From an uncultured Chlamydiae bacterium (GTDB lineage Bacteria > Chlamydiota > Chlamydiia > Chlamydiales > 2-12-FULL-49-11), in assembly GCA_937996705.1 (NCBI GenBank), contig CALKUQ010000019.1:62001-126000 (forward strand): 64,000 bases of DNA, in the 5' to 3' direction. Positions 34,928 to 43,848 of the stretch are shown here, in pieces. Below the pieces are notes generated by a model. It had not been told where the DNA came from and made no database searches. It worked only from the letters and a program-made list of their open reading frames with translations. Both the position numbers and the translations under genes were made by a program. The stretch's first letter is position 1. Every line of letters starts with the position of its first letter.

Positions 34928-36823
34928 CTATTTTTTTTTGATCTTTTTCTTCTCTTCTGGAATATAATCGATCCAAATCGGGGTTCCCCACGCTACATGG
35001 CCGTCTTTTTGAAGTACGCGTATGTAGTAATAGGTAAAAGGCTTTTCCAAATCAGGTGTTAGTACTGTTTTTTCGAGAGGCTCATCATCGTACGCTTCAA
35101 AAGAAAAGGTCTCTTTTTGATCAGAAAATGACTTCCATAACACGCCGTTTCTGAAAATAGCAACCTCTTCAAGAGGAGCAGTTCCCGCAACAAATCCTTC
35201 AATATAGCGGTTGTGGTTTAGCCCTGGTTTGTCTTTAGAATTTAACTCAGAACCCATGGGGGATTGGGCAATATTAAAATAGACAATAATTCGAGCCCCA
35301 GTTGTTGCGTAACATTTTCTGTTATACAGAGATGTAAATAAATTATCTCTAGAATACTCAGGGGTTAATATTGCTGTAAGACCTTCAGTGTAGATTGCTT
35401 GCGCTTCTGGGTCAATATCTGTATAAATCCCTTTATTATCAAATCCTCCGGCAACAAAGCCAAAACGAAATCCTTGATTTAGTGCATTTCGAATAGAGCC
35501 TTCGTCTGACTCCGAAATCCCTTTGCGAGTGTTAGCTAAGATAGGCTTGAGGTTTCCTTGTTTTTTTGTGCACTCGGACGATCCAAAAGCGTTATAAATT
35601 TCGACGACCCTTTCAAAATCAGGGTTAAACTTATCAAAGTTAAAACTATATCCCTTTGCCATAGTAAAACAGGGGATAGAGAGAAGCTCTTTGGGAGTGT
35701 GGTGACTATAGATTTTTTTTAAGGAATTTGATTTTGGGTCTTTTTTTCTTAGAATCGGTTTGCTGTCCTTTGCGTAGATAATATGCCTGCATCCTTCCTC
35801 TGGGGAGTCTCCCATCCACTGAAAACCAAGCATGGTTACAAATCTTTCCTCTTCATTACACTCTGCTACTTGGTTTGAGATGAGTTTCCAATCGTCATTT
35901 GAAGTTGAATCTTCAGACTCATTTAATGCGGTTGCGTAGAACTGGTAAGCCTTATCATCTCGAAAATATCTCAAAGAAGCCTCGATGTCGTCAGCCTCTT
36001 CAAAACGTGGGGAATTGCTGTGTAAACTGCCCCAGAACAAATGGTTTCCTGTCTCTTGAAAACAGTGAATCGGAGGAGAGATAAAGACTTGATTTGATTC
36101 GAGATTCCTTAATTTAAGATGATAAGTCCCGGGTTCATTAAAATAGAGATTGGGAAGGGTTAAGAATCCCGTTTCAGGAACGAAAAGTTTCCACTGTAAA
36201 TTTTCTCTTAGATGTTCATAGGATAGTTCTATTAAAGTGCCTTCAGGGGCATTTCCCGTGAGATTTCCAAAAGAATCTTCAAATCTTAGAAACACATCAA
36301 ATCTTGTGTTTTTGAATACAACAGAAGGGGTGATGATGCGAATGTTGTCTAATTTATTTCCCCTCACATCTAAAGAAAAAACTTCTGGGTCTTTGTCGCG
36401 AAAATCTCCCTTTCCTTTGGGGTCAATATAGAGATGAAAAGGCTTTCTTCGTTGGGTGAAAACTTGAGATGTGTTTCCCGGTCCCCCTTTTTGACCAGGG
36501 GAGCCAATTACAATTGTAATTTTTTCTCCATTAGAAACCTCTTCTGGAAGTGTGAAATCATAAAAAAGATTCCCCTCATCAGATTCGGCCTGTTTTGAAA
36601 AAACAGACTTTCCATTGGGGAGGGAGAGCCAAATTGCATTGCCTTTTGCTTTTGAGCTAGCTTCAGGAAGTTCCCACTGTCCATGTTTCCCAAAAGAGAG
36701 GGGATCAAACCTTAAACAGGTGTTTGCGGGGAGGTGAGAAGGGGAGACGAAGGTAAATTTCCAAGTGCCAACTTCTCCTGCTTTGGCGACACTTGGTTCT
36801 ACAGTACAAATTGATCTGGCCAT
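34928..36823 (-). CDS. DUF3604-like (PHP-related) protein with altered metal site
   Basis: A 631-residue protein. The N-terminal ~250 residues form beta-rich domains. Then comes a region like DUF3604/PHP phosphoesterases: LFWGSLHSNSPRFEEADDIE in place of the usual GDLHxHT, and later KGYSFNFDKFNPDFERVVEIYNAFGSSE and GFVAGGFDNKG. C-terminal FNIAQSPMGSEL and a lysine tail end it. Several metal-binding His of the family appear missing (no SDHxE), so it may be catalytically inactive. No signal peptide is evident. Gaps of 12 and 22 bases tie it to its neighbours. Confidence 0.65.
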   Translation of the reverse strand: MARSICTVEPSVAKAGEVGTWKFTFVSPSHLPANTCLRFDPLSFGKHGQWELPEASSKAKGNAIWLSLPNGKSVFSKQAESDEGNLFYDFTLPEEVSNGEKITIVIGSPGQKGGPGNTSQVFTQRRKPFHLYIDPKGKGDFRDKDPEVFSLDVRGNKLDNIRIITPSVVFKNTRFDVFLRFEDSFGNLTGNAPEGTLIELSYEHLRENLQWKLFVPETGFLTLPNLYFNEPGTYHLKLRNLESNQVFISPPIHCFQETGNHLFWGSLHSNSPRFEEADDIEASLRYFRDDKAYQFYATALNESEDSTSNDDWKLISNQVAECNEEERFVTMLGFQWMGDSPEEGCRHIIYAKDSKPILRKKDPKSNSLKKIYSHHTPKELLSIPCFTMAKGYSFNFDKFNPDFERVVEIYNAFGSSECTKKQGNLKPILANTRKGISESDEGSIRNALNQGFRFGFVAGGFDNKGIYTDIDPEAQAIYTEGLTAILTPEYSRDNLFTSLYNRKCYATTGARIIVYFNIAQSPMGSELNSKDKPGLNHNRYIEGFVAGTAPLEEVAIFRNGVLWKSFSDQKETFSFEAYDDEPLEKTVLTPDLEKPFTYYYIRVLQKDGHVAWGTPIWIDYIPEEKKKIKKK

Positions 36824-36835
36824 ACAAAAATCCTT

Positions 36836-38113
36836 TTAGAAAGAGTCTACTACATTTTTATTTTCTGGGGTAATTTTTACTTCTATAATTTGACGTTCGT
36901 CACTCTTGAGAACTTCAATATGAAAATTTTCTCCGTGGATAATCGTCCCTGGTTTTGGGATACATCTTGCCTGAAGTGAGATATAGCCTGCAATTGTTTC
37001 GTATTCGGGGCCATGAGGAAGATTGATGCTAAGTTCTTTTTCGACATCAATAATGCTCATCGTTGCGTCAACAATCCAGCTTTTATCAGGCGCTTCCTTA
37101 TAAAGAATTTCTTCACCTGCATCATGCTCATCATGAATTTCACTTCCTACGAGCTCTTCCAAGATGTCTTCAATGGTTACCAAGCCCTCGGTGCATCCGT
37201 ATTCATTAACAACAATCGCAGCATGAATTTTTTTAGTTCGCATCTCCTGAAACAGGTCTCTGATTTTTTTATTTTCCGGGGAGTAAAGAATTTCTCCAGC
37301 AAGCTCTCCAACTGTTGTTTTTTTAATTAATTCTAAATCGTTTTTATCAAGAGCATCAACGCAAAATTTCATAACATCTTTGTAGAGAAGCACTGCAGAG
37401 ATGTCATCAATCGAGCCTGTATAAAGGGGGATTCGGCTATAGCCCTCTTGAATAAACATTTTTAAGGAGTCATAAACAGTTGTAGTGGTTTGCAAACAAA
37501 GCATGTCAGGCCTTGGAATCATGATTTCTCTAACTACAAGGTCTCCAAACTGGGCAATAGAGGAGACAAGTTTTTTCTCCATAGGATCTAATAAATTTTG
37601 AATTTCTGCCTCTTGTAACAGTTTAGAGAGCCTTTTTTTCAGTTGTTCTGATGAGGAGAGAAGGTCAGCTTTGGCTGGTTTTGGAGCCAATTTACCCTCC
37701 AGCCATAAAATCGGGTAGATAATCGGAATCAGGGGAATCAGATACAGAGAGGCCAAGAATGTAAAAAGTTTTAGGGTAACGAATTTAGCATGCACGGCTA
37801 TAAAATTAAAGACTAGGTAGGTGCATAAGACAACTAAAAATAATGTTAGTAGATTTGCTGGGCTATCACTTTTTAAAAAAAGAGTTGAGGTAACTCCATA
37901 TGCTATATAGATAATTAAGCTGCTAATGGTTAAGAACTCATTTATTGAAAGCTTCTTTTTTATTCTTCTTAAAAGGAAAAAACGAATTTTACCATTATTG
38001 AACTCCTCTTCTAATTCTGCGTAGGAAAGGTCATGAAATGCTGTTTTTATAGCCATAATGATTGAGCCTCCGAAAAGAAGTAGAGTGGGGAGTAAGGCTG
38101 TCTTAATAATCAT
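36836..38113 (-). CDS. CorC/TlyC-like membrane protein with CBS domains
   Basis: A 425-residue protein: N-terminal CNNM-type membrane domain (~4 helices to residue 150), the linker VREIMIPRPDMLCL, two CBS domains (to ~345; EGYSRIPLYTGSIDD, IHAAIVVNEYGCTEGLVTIEDILEELVGEI-like) and a C-terminal transporter-associated domain (VDATMSIIDVEKELSINLP). Members export Mg2+/Co2+ or affect ion resistance; 'hemolysin' is a legacy name. It overlaps ybeY by 4 bases, as in Chlamydia where these two genes are neighbours. Confidence 0.88.
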   Translation of the reverse strand: MIIKTALLPTLLLFGGSIIMAIKTAFHDLSYAELEEEFNNGKIRFFLLRRIKKKLSINEFLTISSLIIYIAYGVTSTLFLKSDSPANLLTLFLVVLCTYLVFNFIAVHAKFVTLKLFTFLASLYLIPLIPIIYPILWLEGKLAPKPAKADLLSSSEQLKKRLSKLLQEAEIQNLLDPMEKKLVSSIAQFGDLVVREIMIPRPDMLCLQTTTTVYDSLKMFIQEGYSRIPLYTGSIDDISAVLLYKDVMKFCVDALDKNDLELIKKTTVGELAGEILYSPENKKIRDLFQEMRTKKIHAAIVVNEYGCTEGLVTIEDILEELVGSEIHDEHDAGEEILYKEAPDKSWIVDATMSIIDVEKELSINLPHGPEYETIAGYISLQARCIPKPGTIIHGENFHIEVLKSDERQIIEVKITPENKNVVDSF

Positions 38114-38559
38114 AAGTTTTTTATATCTTTTCCTGGATTTGATAACACCCGTTTTTTTTCAACTAGATGACTCATTACCTCAGCTTCTCCCTCTCTCATC
38201 TTAATTTGATCCTCTGGATCTATGTCGTCATAGCCTAAGAGGTGGAGAATCGTATGCACTATATAGAGAGTGGTCTCTTTGTAGGGGTCCTCAGGGGCGT
38301 ATTCCATAGCCACTTTGGGGCAAATAAAAATTTCCCCTAGGAGCTCTTGTGTTCTGAAGGGAAATGTGATGCAATCTGTGGGCGAGGGATCATTGAAAAA
38401 CTCCCCATGAAGCCTTGAAATTTCTTCTTTTGAGACAAAATGTATGATGAGTTCTTGGGAAGAGGTCTCTTTTAAACAAAAAACCTCTTCTACAAGAGAA
38501 ATTACTTGACTTTCGTCAATAGAAAGATCTGTTTGATCATTGAATTGGAGAACTTTCAC
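38110..38559 (-). CDS. ybeY: Endoribonuclease YbeY (rRNA maturation)
   Basis: Single-strand RNase for 16S rRNA 3' processing and ribosome quality control, 149 residues. The metal site is HTILHLLGYDD; TDCITFPF and GEIFIC are typical. The start is GTG at 38559, nine bases after the stop of the small basic protein. Cotranscription with ribosome-associated small proteins fits its role. Confidence 0.93.
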   Translation of the reverse strand: MKVLQFNDQTDLSIDESQVISLVEEVFCLKETSSQELIIHFVSKEEISRLHGEFFNDPSPTDCITFPFRTQELLGEIFICPKVAMEYAPEDPYKETTLYIVHTILHLLGYDDIDPEDQIKMREGEAEVMSHLVEKKRVLSNPGKDIKNL

Positions 38560-38568
38560 GAAAACCGA

Positions 38569-38724
38569 TTAGGTCGGTACTTTTGTTTTTGGTAAACCAA
38601 ACACAGAAGTTCGATTTTTCCACTGTTCTCTAGTTTTCATTAATCTTACACGCTCAAAACGCTTTAATACATTTCGTTTTTGAGTGCCGCTACTTGCTTT
38701 TCCGTAACTACCATGTTTGGACAT
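38569..38724 (-). CDS. Chlamydial/verrucomicrobial small basic protein
   Basis: A 51-residue, strongly basic protein: starts MSKHGSYGKASSGTQKRNVL, continues with KRFERVRLMK and ends with FGLPKTKVPT. I recognise the 'small basic protein' family found across Chlamydiae and Verrucomicrobia, thought to be ribosome-associated. Its ATG overlaps the stop of the preceding small gene (TAATG), indicating coupled translation. Corresponds in position to a small gene upstream of ybeY in C. trachomatis. Confidence 0.85.
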   Translation of the reverse strand: MSKHGSYGKASSGTQKRNVLKRFERVRLMKTREQWKNRTSVFGLPKTKVPT

Positions 38725-38891
38725 TATTTCACCTTAGCTATAAAAACTTGTTTGTTTTGAACTGAATTTTCAAGGGCCTTATACCCTAGAGATAAATTGT
38801 CTTTTTTAGGGCCAGTCTTGGGTGCAAAAGAGCATTTCAGCTTTCTTGGGCAGATCATCCTTCTTTGGGATTGCTTGCTTGGTCTTGTCAT
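38724..38891 (-). CDS. Small basic protein, 55 residues, unknown
   Basis: The protein starts MTRPSKQSQRRMICPRKLKC and ends QNKQVFIAKVK, with 15 Lys/Arg in 55 residues. AAGGA lies about 7 bases before the ATG and a good promoter is just upstream, so it is a real gene. Charge and neighbours suggest an rRNA-binding or nucleoid role, by inference only. A pair of small genes occupies this position in Chlamydia too. First gene of the ybeY-to-lptD-like series. Confidence 0.75.
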   Translation of the reverse strand: MTRPSKQSQRRMICPRKLKCSFAPKTGPKKDNLSLGYKALENSVQNKQVFIAKVK

Positions 38892-38927
38892 ATAAATTCC
38901 TTAACTCAGTTAAATTAATTTAGGGAA

Positions 38928-38956
38928 ACTATACTCTAATTTCGAAAAAAGTGCAA
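38928..38956 (-). promoter_or_regulatory. Promoter for the small-basic-protein/ybeY operon
   Basis: On the minus strand TTGCAC (38951-38956), a 17-base spacer and TATAGT (38928-38933) lie 36 bases before the first start codon at 38891. This is among the best sigma-70-type matches in the window. Confidence 0.65.
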
Positions 38957-38994
38957 GAACCATATTTTTAGAAAAGGGAGAAATCGAATTTTTT

Positions 38995-39645
38995 CTATGT
39001 TTTTGAAGAAGAGGGTACGAATACGCCGCAAGAAATAAGGAATTTAAAAGCATCTTCCAGGGTGAGATCAAGATTAATAAGTTGATCTTCGTGTGTTAGG
39101 AGCAGGAAACCAGAGGTTGGGTGAGGAGATGTAGCTATGAAAACTACTTTCATGGGTGCGTTAGTAGGGGATTTTGGCAGCTTTTCGCGAATCTCTTTTG
39201 GAGCAATCCCTGCGACTAGCCCGAGAGTCCGTGATTCTTTGCAGGGGAATGGGACTGCAACAACGCGATTAAAAACTTTATTTTCCTCGGAAAAAACTGC
39301 TGAAATAATATCTTTGCAAGTTCTGTAAATGGAATTAATCAGGGGGATCCTGAGAAGCATAATATGAAATTTTTTCATAGCCCAAGCAAAAATAATTTTT
39401 TTGCCGAGATAGCCAAGGAGTAGAACGAAAAAGAAAAGGAAAATAAGTATAAACGCTCTGCTAATAAAGATTAGAAGACCTTGGTGATTTGCGACGCTGA
39501 TGTGTCTATCTGACACAAAGAGAATAATATTTTGAACATGAGCCATAAAAGGGTCTGTCAAGATATCAATTAAAATTCTTGCTATCCAAAACGTAATGGC
39601 GACGGGGAGGAGTAGAATAAGTCCCGAAAAAAGATTTTTACGCAT
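38995..39645 (-). CDS. DUF502 membrane protein (paralogue 2)
   Basis: A 216-residue protein with two membrane regions (about 8-28 and 60-90) and a conserved cytosolic part typical of DUF502: LLRIPLINSIYRTCKDIISA, VVAVPFPCKESRTLGLVAG and VFIATSPHPTSGFLL. Function unknown; plant homologues are called LIKE-COV. It overlaps its tandem paralogue by 8 bases, so the two are cotranscribed. Confidence 0.82.
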   Translation of the reverse strand: MRKNLFSGLILLLPVAITFWIARILIDILTDPFMAHVQNIILFVSDRHISVANHQGLLIFISRAFILIFLFFFVLLLGYLGKKIIFAWAMKKFHIMLLRIPLINSIYRTCKDIISAVFSEENKVFNRVVAVPFPCKESRTLGLVAGIAPKEIREKLPKSPTNAPMKVVFIATSPHPTSGFLLLTHEDQLINLDLTLEDAFKFLISCGVFVPSSSKT

Positions 39646-40288
39646 CTACAACCTCGGTTCCATCAGGAGAGACGACTCCGCAAGAAACAATGTATTTAAT
39701 GGCATCTTCTGGTTTCATATCTAAAAAAATTAGTGCGCTTCTTGGATACATTACAACAAATCCCGTAGCGGGATTTGGGGCAGTTGCAATAAAAACGGAA
39801 AAGAGCTCTTGGCCAAGGTGCTCAGAACACTCTTTAGGTGCTTTTTCAGATAGAAGCCCGATTGCGTAGATGTCGTGGCCTGGAAATGGGGCTAAAACAA
39901 CTTGTCTGAAGGTGTTTTTTCCTTGTCCAAATAATTGATTAACAAGATCTTTTGTTGTTTTATAGATCTTGTTTACTAGGGGAAGTCTGTGTAGGATTTT
40001 TTCACCTAAGAGGAGAATCCATCTAAAAAATACCCATCTAGCAAGCATTCCTAAGGTTAAAATAAAAAAGAATAGAAAGGCTAAGATAATGATCTGGCTC
40101 ATATATTTGATTGTCTGTTCGGCAGAAAATAGTAAGAATCCCTTATTTACTATTTGAGAGCTCGATAGAAGATGAGCGACTATTCCCATGAAGGGCTTAG
40201 TAAGAACATTAACGACAAAGGTAATGATTGCCAAGGTAAGGGCAAGAGGTAGTAATATAACAACGCCTGTCAAAAAATATTTTTTCAT
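39638..40288 (-). CDS. DUF502 membrane protein (paralogue 1)
   Basis: Same length (216) and architecture as its neighbour: FLTGVVILLPLALTLAI at the N-terminus, then LPLVNKIYKTTKDLVNQ, VVLAPFPGHDIYAIGLL and VFIATAPNPATGFVV. The pair arose by tandem duplication, and strong divergence outside the motifs suggests it is old. A heteromeric complex is possible. Placed 24 bases after rnr. Confidence 0.82.
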   Translation of the reverse strand: MKKYFLTGVVILLPLALTLAIITFVVNVLTKPFMGIVAHLLSSSQIVNKGFLLFSAEQTIKYMSQIIILAFLFFFILTLGMLARWVFFRWILLLGEKILHRLPLVNKIYKTTKDLVNQLFGQGKNTFRQVVLAPFPGHDIYAIGLLSEKAPKECSEHLGQELFSVFIATAPNPATGFVVMYPRSALIFLDMKPEDAIKYIVSCGVVSPDGTEVVDA

Positions 40289-40312
40289 AATTTTAGTTTA
40301 CCTTGAAGACTA

Positions 40313-42199
40313 TTAATTTAAAAGAGTCCAATTACATTCTTGAAGGATGAGGTCTATCGATTCAAGCATTACTTCAATCGGTTTTCCTATGCTAAAGAAT
40401 CGCCCGCTGCTATCGCCTGTGAAAATGCGTTTTTTTTCGTCAAAAACATAGTATTCTTTTCCAAGTTTTGAAACATGGATAAACCCTTCAAAGCCGATAA
40501 AATCGATGTTAAAGAAAATTCCTTGCGCTTTTACATTAGTGACAGTAACAGAAAAGACTCGATCTTTTGTCTCTTCGAGAATTCTCTCCAAATACCTAAG
40601 TTTCTTAAGCTTAATTACGCTCATTTCGGCTTTAAAACTTTTGCGCTCTTGTTCGGTGCACCAAAGTGCGATTAGCTTTAGATTAGGTTTGTACTCTTTT
40701 TCAAACAAAAGTCTATGGATAACTAAGTCTGAATAGCGTCTGATGGGGCTTGTGAAGTGGGTGTAGTTTTCAAGGGCTAACCCAAAGTGTCCTACATTAT
40801 TTTCTGAATAGATAGCTAGCTTCATGCTTCTGATAAATCGAATGGCGATTTGCTCTAAATGGGGGGAGCCTTGAGCCATTTCAAAAATAGTGATTAAGTC
40901 TTGTTCTGTTGGGGAAGGGGGTACTTTAAATCCTAAAAGTCTAGCATAACTGAAAAACTCTTTCATGTTTTCAGGGTTAGGCTCTTCGTGAATACGAAAG
41001 ATCGCTTTGATCCCTTTGTCGAGTAAATGCTTTGCGACAAGCTCATTTGCTTTGAGCATAAACTCTTCTACCATTTGGTGAGTAATGTCATAGTCAATCT
41101 GATAGTAGCCATTTGGAACCCCTTTGTCGTCAAATTTGAGCTTGATTTCGGGGATAGAGAGTTCTACGCTTCCTCTTGACTTTCTCTGCGCTTTTAAAAG
41201 AAGGGCGAGCTCTCTGAGGTTTTCTAAATCGGGGAGTAGTTCGCTTGTTAGTTTTCCATCAAGAACCTCTTTTGCACTCTCGTAGGTAAACCTTTTTTTG
41301 CTATGGATAATTGATCGGACAATTTTGTAATTGAGGAGATTTCCCTTTGAGTCAAATTCCATTAAGGCAGATGCAGTTAAACGGTCTACTTTCTCTTTAA
41401 GGCTGCATAGGTCAGAGGAGAGTTCGTGCGGTAGCATCGGGACAACCCCATTTACAAAGTAGGTGGAATTGCTTCTTTTAAAGGCTTCTTTGTCGAGTGC
41501 TGATCCAACCTGAACAAAATGAGATACATCAGCTATATGAACCCCTAAAAAAAAGTGGCCGTTTTTGTCTTTGCGAATGGAGAGAGCATCATCATAGTCT
41601 TTAGCATCAACCGGATCGATTGTCATGCAATTTAAGTCCGTAAGATCAACTCGACCCTCTTTTGTAATAGAATCCTTGCTTGTAAAAGATTTAGCCTCTT
41701 TGATTACACCTTTAGGGAACTCTTCTCGGATTTGATATTCAGCAATAGCAACCTCGGTATCAATGCTTGCATCGTCGATGTTGCCAAAAAATTTAGAAAA
41801 TTTGCAGTAGATTTTAGTGTTAGCAGCTTTTTCAATTTCCATTAAAATACGATCGCCGACTTGCCATTGACGATTTTCTTCTTTTACAAGAATAATATCG
41901 CGCTCCTCTCCAACAACGGGAGAGTAGATGATTGCTTCGCCGGTTCTCATAACCTGAACAACGATTCCGGCAATTTGCTTCCTCTCTCGCTTAATCAAGC
42001 GAACGACTTTCCCTTCATACCCTTTAGCCGATTTTCCCATCACTTGAATTTCTACGACATCGCCGTCAATTGAGCCCTTTAGCTGGGAGGCTGGTATAAA
42101 AACATCGTCATGTGTCTCATCATCTGGTGAAACAAACCCGAAACCTTTACTGTGGAGACTTAATTTACCTTGAAGAAGGCTTTTCTTCTTAACTGACAT
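40313..42199 (-). CDS. rnr: Ribonuclease R (Rnr/VacB)
   Basis: Processive 3'-5' exoribonuclease for structured RNA. The 628-residue protein has cold-shock RNA-binding domains (LSLHSKGFGFVSPDD), the RNB catalytic domain with TIDPVDAKDYDDALSI and HIADVSHFV, and a C-terminal S1 domain (VTVTNVKAQGIFFN...GFIHVSKLG). Slightly shorter than E. coli RNase R because the basic C-terminal tail is missing. Likely cotranscribed with the DUF502 pair. Confidence 0.94.
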   Translation of the reverse strand: MSVKKKSLLQGKLSLHSKGFGFVSPDDETHDDVFIPASQLKGSIDGDVVEIQVMGKSAKGYEGKVVRLIKRERKQIAGIVVQVMRTGEAIIYSPVVGEERDIILVKEENRQWQVGDRILMEIEKAANTKIYCKFSKFFGNIDDASIDTEVAIAEYQIREEFPKGVIKEAKSFTSKDSITKEGRVDLTDLNCMTIDPVDAKDYDDALSIRKDKNGHFFLGVHIADVSHFVQVGSALDKEAFKRSNSTYFVNGVVPMLPHELSSDLCSLKEKVDRLTASALMEFDSKGNLLNYKIVRSIIHSKKRFTYESAKEVLDGKLTSELLPDLENLRELALLLKAQRKSRGSVELSIPEIKLKFDDKGVPNGYYQIDYDITHQMVEEFMLKANELVAKHLLDKGIKAIFRIHEEPNPENMKEFFSYARLLGFKVPPSPTEQDLITIFEMAQGSPHLEQIAIRFIRSMKLAIYSENNVGHFGLALENYTHFTSPIRRYSDLVIHRLLFEKEYKPNLKLIALWCTEQERKSFKAEMSVIKLKKLRYLERILEETKDRVFSVTVTNVKAQGIFFNIDFIGFEGFIHVSKLGKEYYVFDEKKRIFTGDSSGRFFSIGKPIEVMLESIDLILQECNWTLLN

Positions 42200-42226
42200 A
42201 CTACTTCACTCTACTGCAAAGCTCTT

Positions 42227-43075
42227 TTAAGCGAAAGTCCTATTTTTGAAAAGGGTGTAGGTGTTTTCTAAAAGCATCGCGATTGTCATTGGACCGACTC
42301 CCCCAGGGACCGGGGTGATAAGAGATGCTAAAGGATTGACTGAACTGTAGTCAACATCTCCCACAATTTGATTTTCAACGCGATTGATTCCGACGTCAAT
42401 GACCACTGCTCCTGGTTTTATGAACTCTTTGGTAATAAAGTTTGCCTTTCCTAGAGCTGCGATAACGATATCTGCTTGTTTTGTAAGTGAAGGCAAATCT
42501 TTAGTGAGAGAGTGAGCTAGAGTAACGGTGGCATTCCCCTGAGCTCTTTTTTGGCAGAGGAGGTTGGCTAAAGGTCTTCCTACGATATTGCTTCTTCCAA
42601 GGACAACCACATGTTTCCCTGTTGTTTCGACTTCATAAGCCTCTAAAATTTTTAAGACAGCAAGGGGAGTGCAGGGGATGATTGCATTCGGATCGCCTGT
42701 CATCATTTTCCCTACATTGATGGGATGAAATCCATCAACATCTTTATTAGGATCGATAGAAAGGAGGATTTTTTGCTCATTGATATGCTTAGGGAGGGGC
42801 ATTTGGACTAGAATTCCATCAATGGCATCATCGTGATTCAGTTTTTCTATTACTTCTAATAGACTAGCTTCCGACACCTCAGATCCAAGTTCAATTTTTA
42901 TAGAGTGAATGCAGGCCTCAGCGCAAGCTTTTCCTTTCATGCGAACGTAAGATTGAGATGGGGGGTCTTCTCCGACTAAAACAAAGGCTAGGGAAGGTTT
43001 TGCTCTTTGAGTTTCAATTTTTAGTTTTAGGTTGTCTCTAAATTTTTTTGCTAAGAGTGTTCCGTTGATATCCAT
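42227..43075 (-). CDS. folD: Methylenetetrahydrofolate dehydrogenase/cyclohydrolase (FolD)
   Basis: Bifunctional one-carbon enzyme, 282 residues. Motifs: PPSQSYVRMKGKACAE (catalytic Lys), DGILVQMPLP, DVDGFHPINVG, VVLGRSNIVGRPLANLL and TPVPGGVGPMTIAMLL. Start lies 25 bases inside the preceding phosphatase gene. Confidence 0.96.
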   Translation of the reverse strand: MDINGTLLAKKFRDNLKLKIETQRAKPSLAFVLVGEDPPSQSYVRMKGKACAEACIHSIKIELGSEVSEASLLEVIEKLNHDDAIDGILVQMPLPKHINEQKILLSIDPNKDVDGFHPINVGKMMTGDPNAIIPCTPLAVLKILEAYEVETTGKHVVVLGRSNIVGRPLANLLCQKRAQGNATVTLAHSLTKDLPSLTKQADIVIAALGKANFITKEFIKPGAVVIDVGINRVENQIVGDVDYSSVNPLASLITPVPGGVGPMTIAMLLENTYTLFKNRTFA

Positions 43076-43848
43076 GTCAAAAGCTCCTTGTGGATGAGTC
43101 CGTTTGTTGCAATAATCGAGTGTTTTTTTGTGGGGTTTAAGACAAGTGGTGTTTTATCAAGATTTGTAACCACCCCCCCTGCTTCTTCGACAATAAGTGC
43201 GGAAGCTGCAAAATCCCAGATGTTTATCCCTCTTTCAATGAAGCCTTCTAACGATCCTTTTGCTACGTAGCACATGTCAAGAACAGTAGAGCCAGATCTT
43301 CGAAGAACTCCAATATCATTGTGAGGGAGTTTTTTAAGCATTTCTACCCTTAAAGAGACGCCCGAACCCTTAAGATTCGATGTTTGACTAACCCCCAATC
43401 TTTTTCCGTTCATAGTGGCTCCATACCCTTTTTTAGCGATAAACAGTTCGCTTGCGATTGGGTCAATAACGGCTCCTACATAGACCACATTATTGTACAT
43501 CACCGCAATAGAACAGCCAAAAGAGGGGATTTGACGGGCAAAATTCCAGGTTCCATCAATCGGGTCGATAATCCAAGTGATTGTGTTTGAAGAAATTCCT
43601 TGAATTCCCCCCTCCTCTCCTATAAAGGCGTGGTTAGGGAATGTGTTTGTGATGGTATCTATGATCGCTCTTTCTGCCGCTTTATCGAATTGGGTGACTA
43701 AATCGTGAGGACCCGATTTTTCTTGAATAGAGAGGGCTGAATAAAACCCCTCTTTTACAAGGTCGGAGGCGCGCAAAATCGCGGAAATAGCAACGCTTTC
43801 TAGGAGTGATACAGGAACGTCATTTACCAGTAATTCGTGATAAACCAT
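43051..43848 (-). CDS. suhB: Inositol monophosphatase family protein (SuhB-like)
   Basis: Mg-dependent phosphatase fold of 265 residues. The sites are FIGEEGG, IDPIDGTWNFARQIPSFG and WDFAASALIVEEAGG. Substrate may be inositol phosphate, a sugar phosphate or NADP(H); the sequence does not decide. Overlaps folD by 25 bases and the MreD-like gene by 29, so the three form one unit. Confidence 0.88.
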   Translation of the reverse strand: MVYHELLVNDVPVSLLESVAISAILRASDLVKEGFYSALSIQEKSGPHDLVTQFDKAAERAIIDTITNTFPNHAFIGEEGGIQGISSNTITWIIDPIDGTWNFARQIPSFGCSIAVMYNNVVYVGAVIDPIASELFIAKKGYGATMNGKRLGVSQTSNLKGSGVSLRVEMLKKLPHNDIGVLRRSGSTVLDMCYVAKGSLEGFIERGINIWDFAASALIVEEAGGVVTNLDKTPLVLNPTKKHSIIATNGLIHKELLTWISTEHS

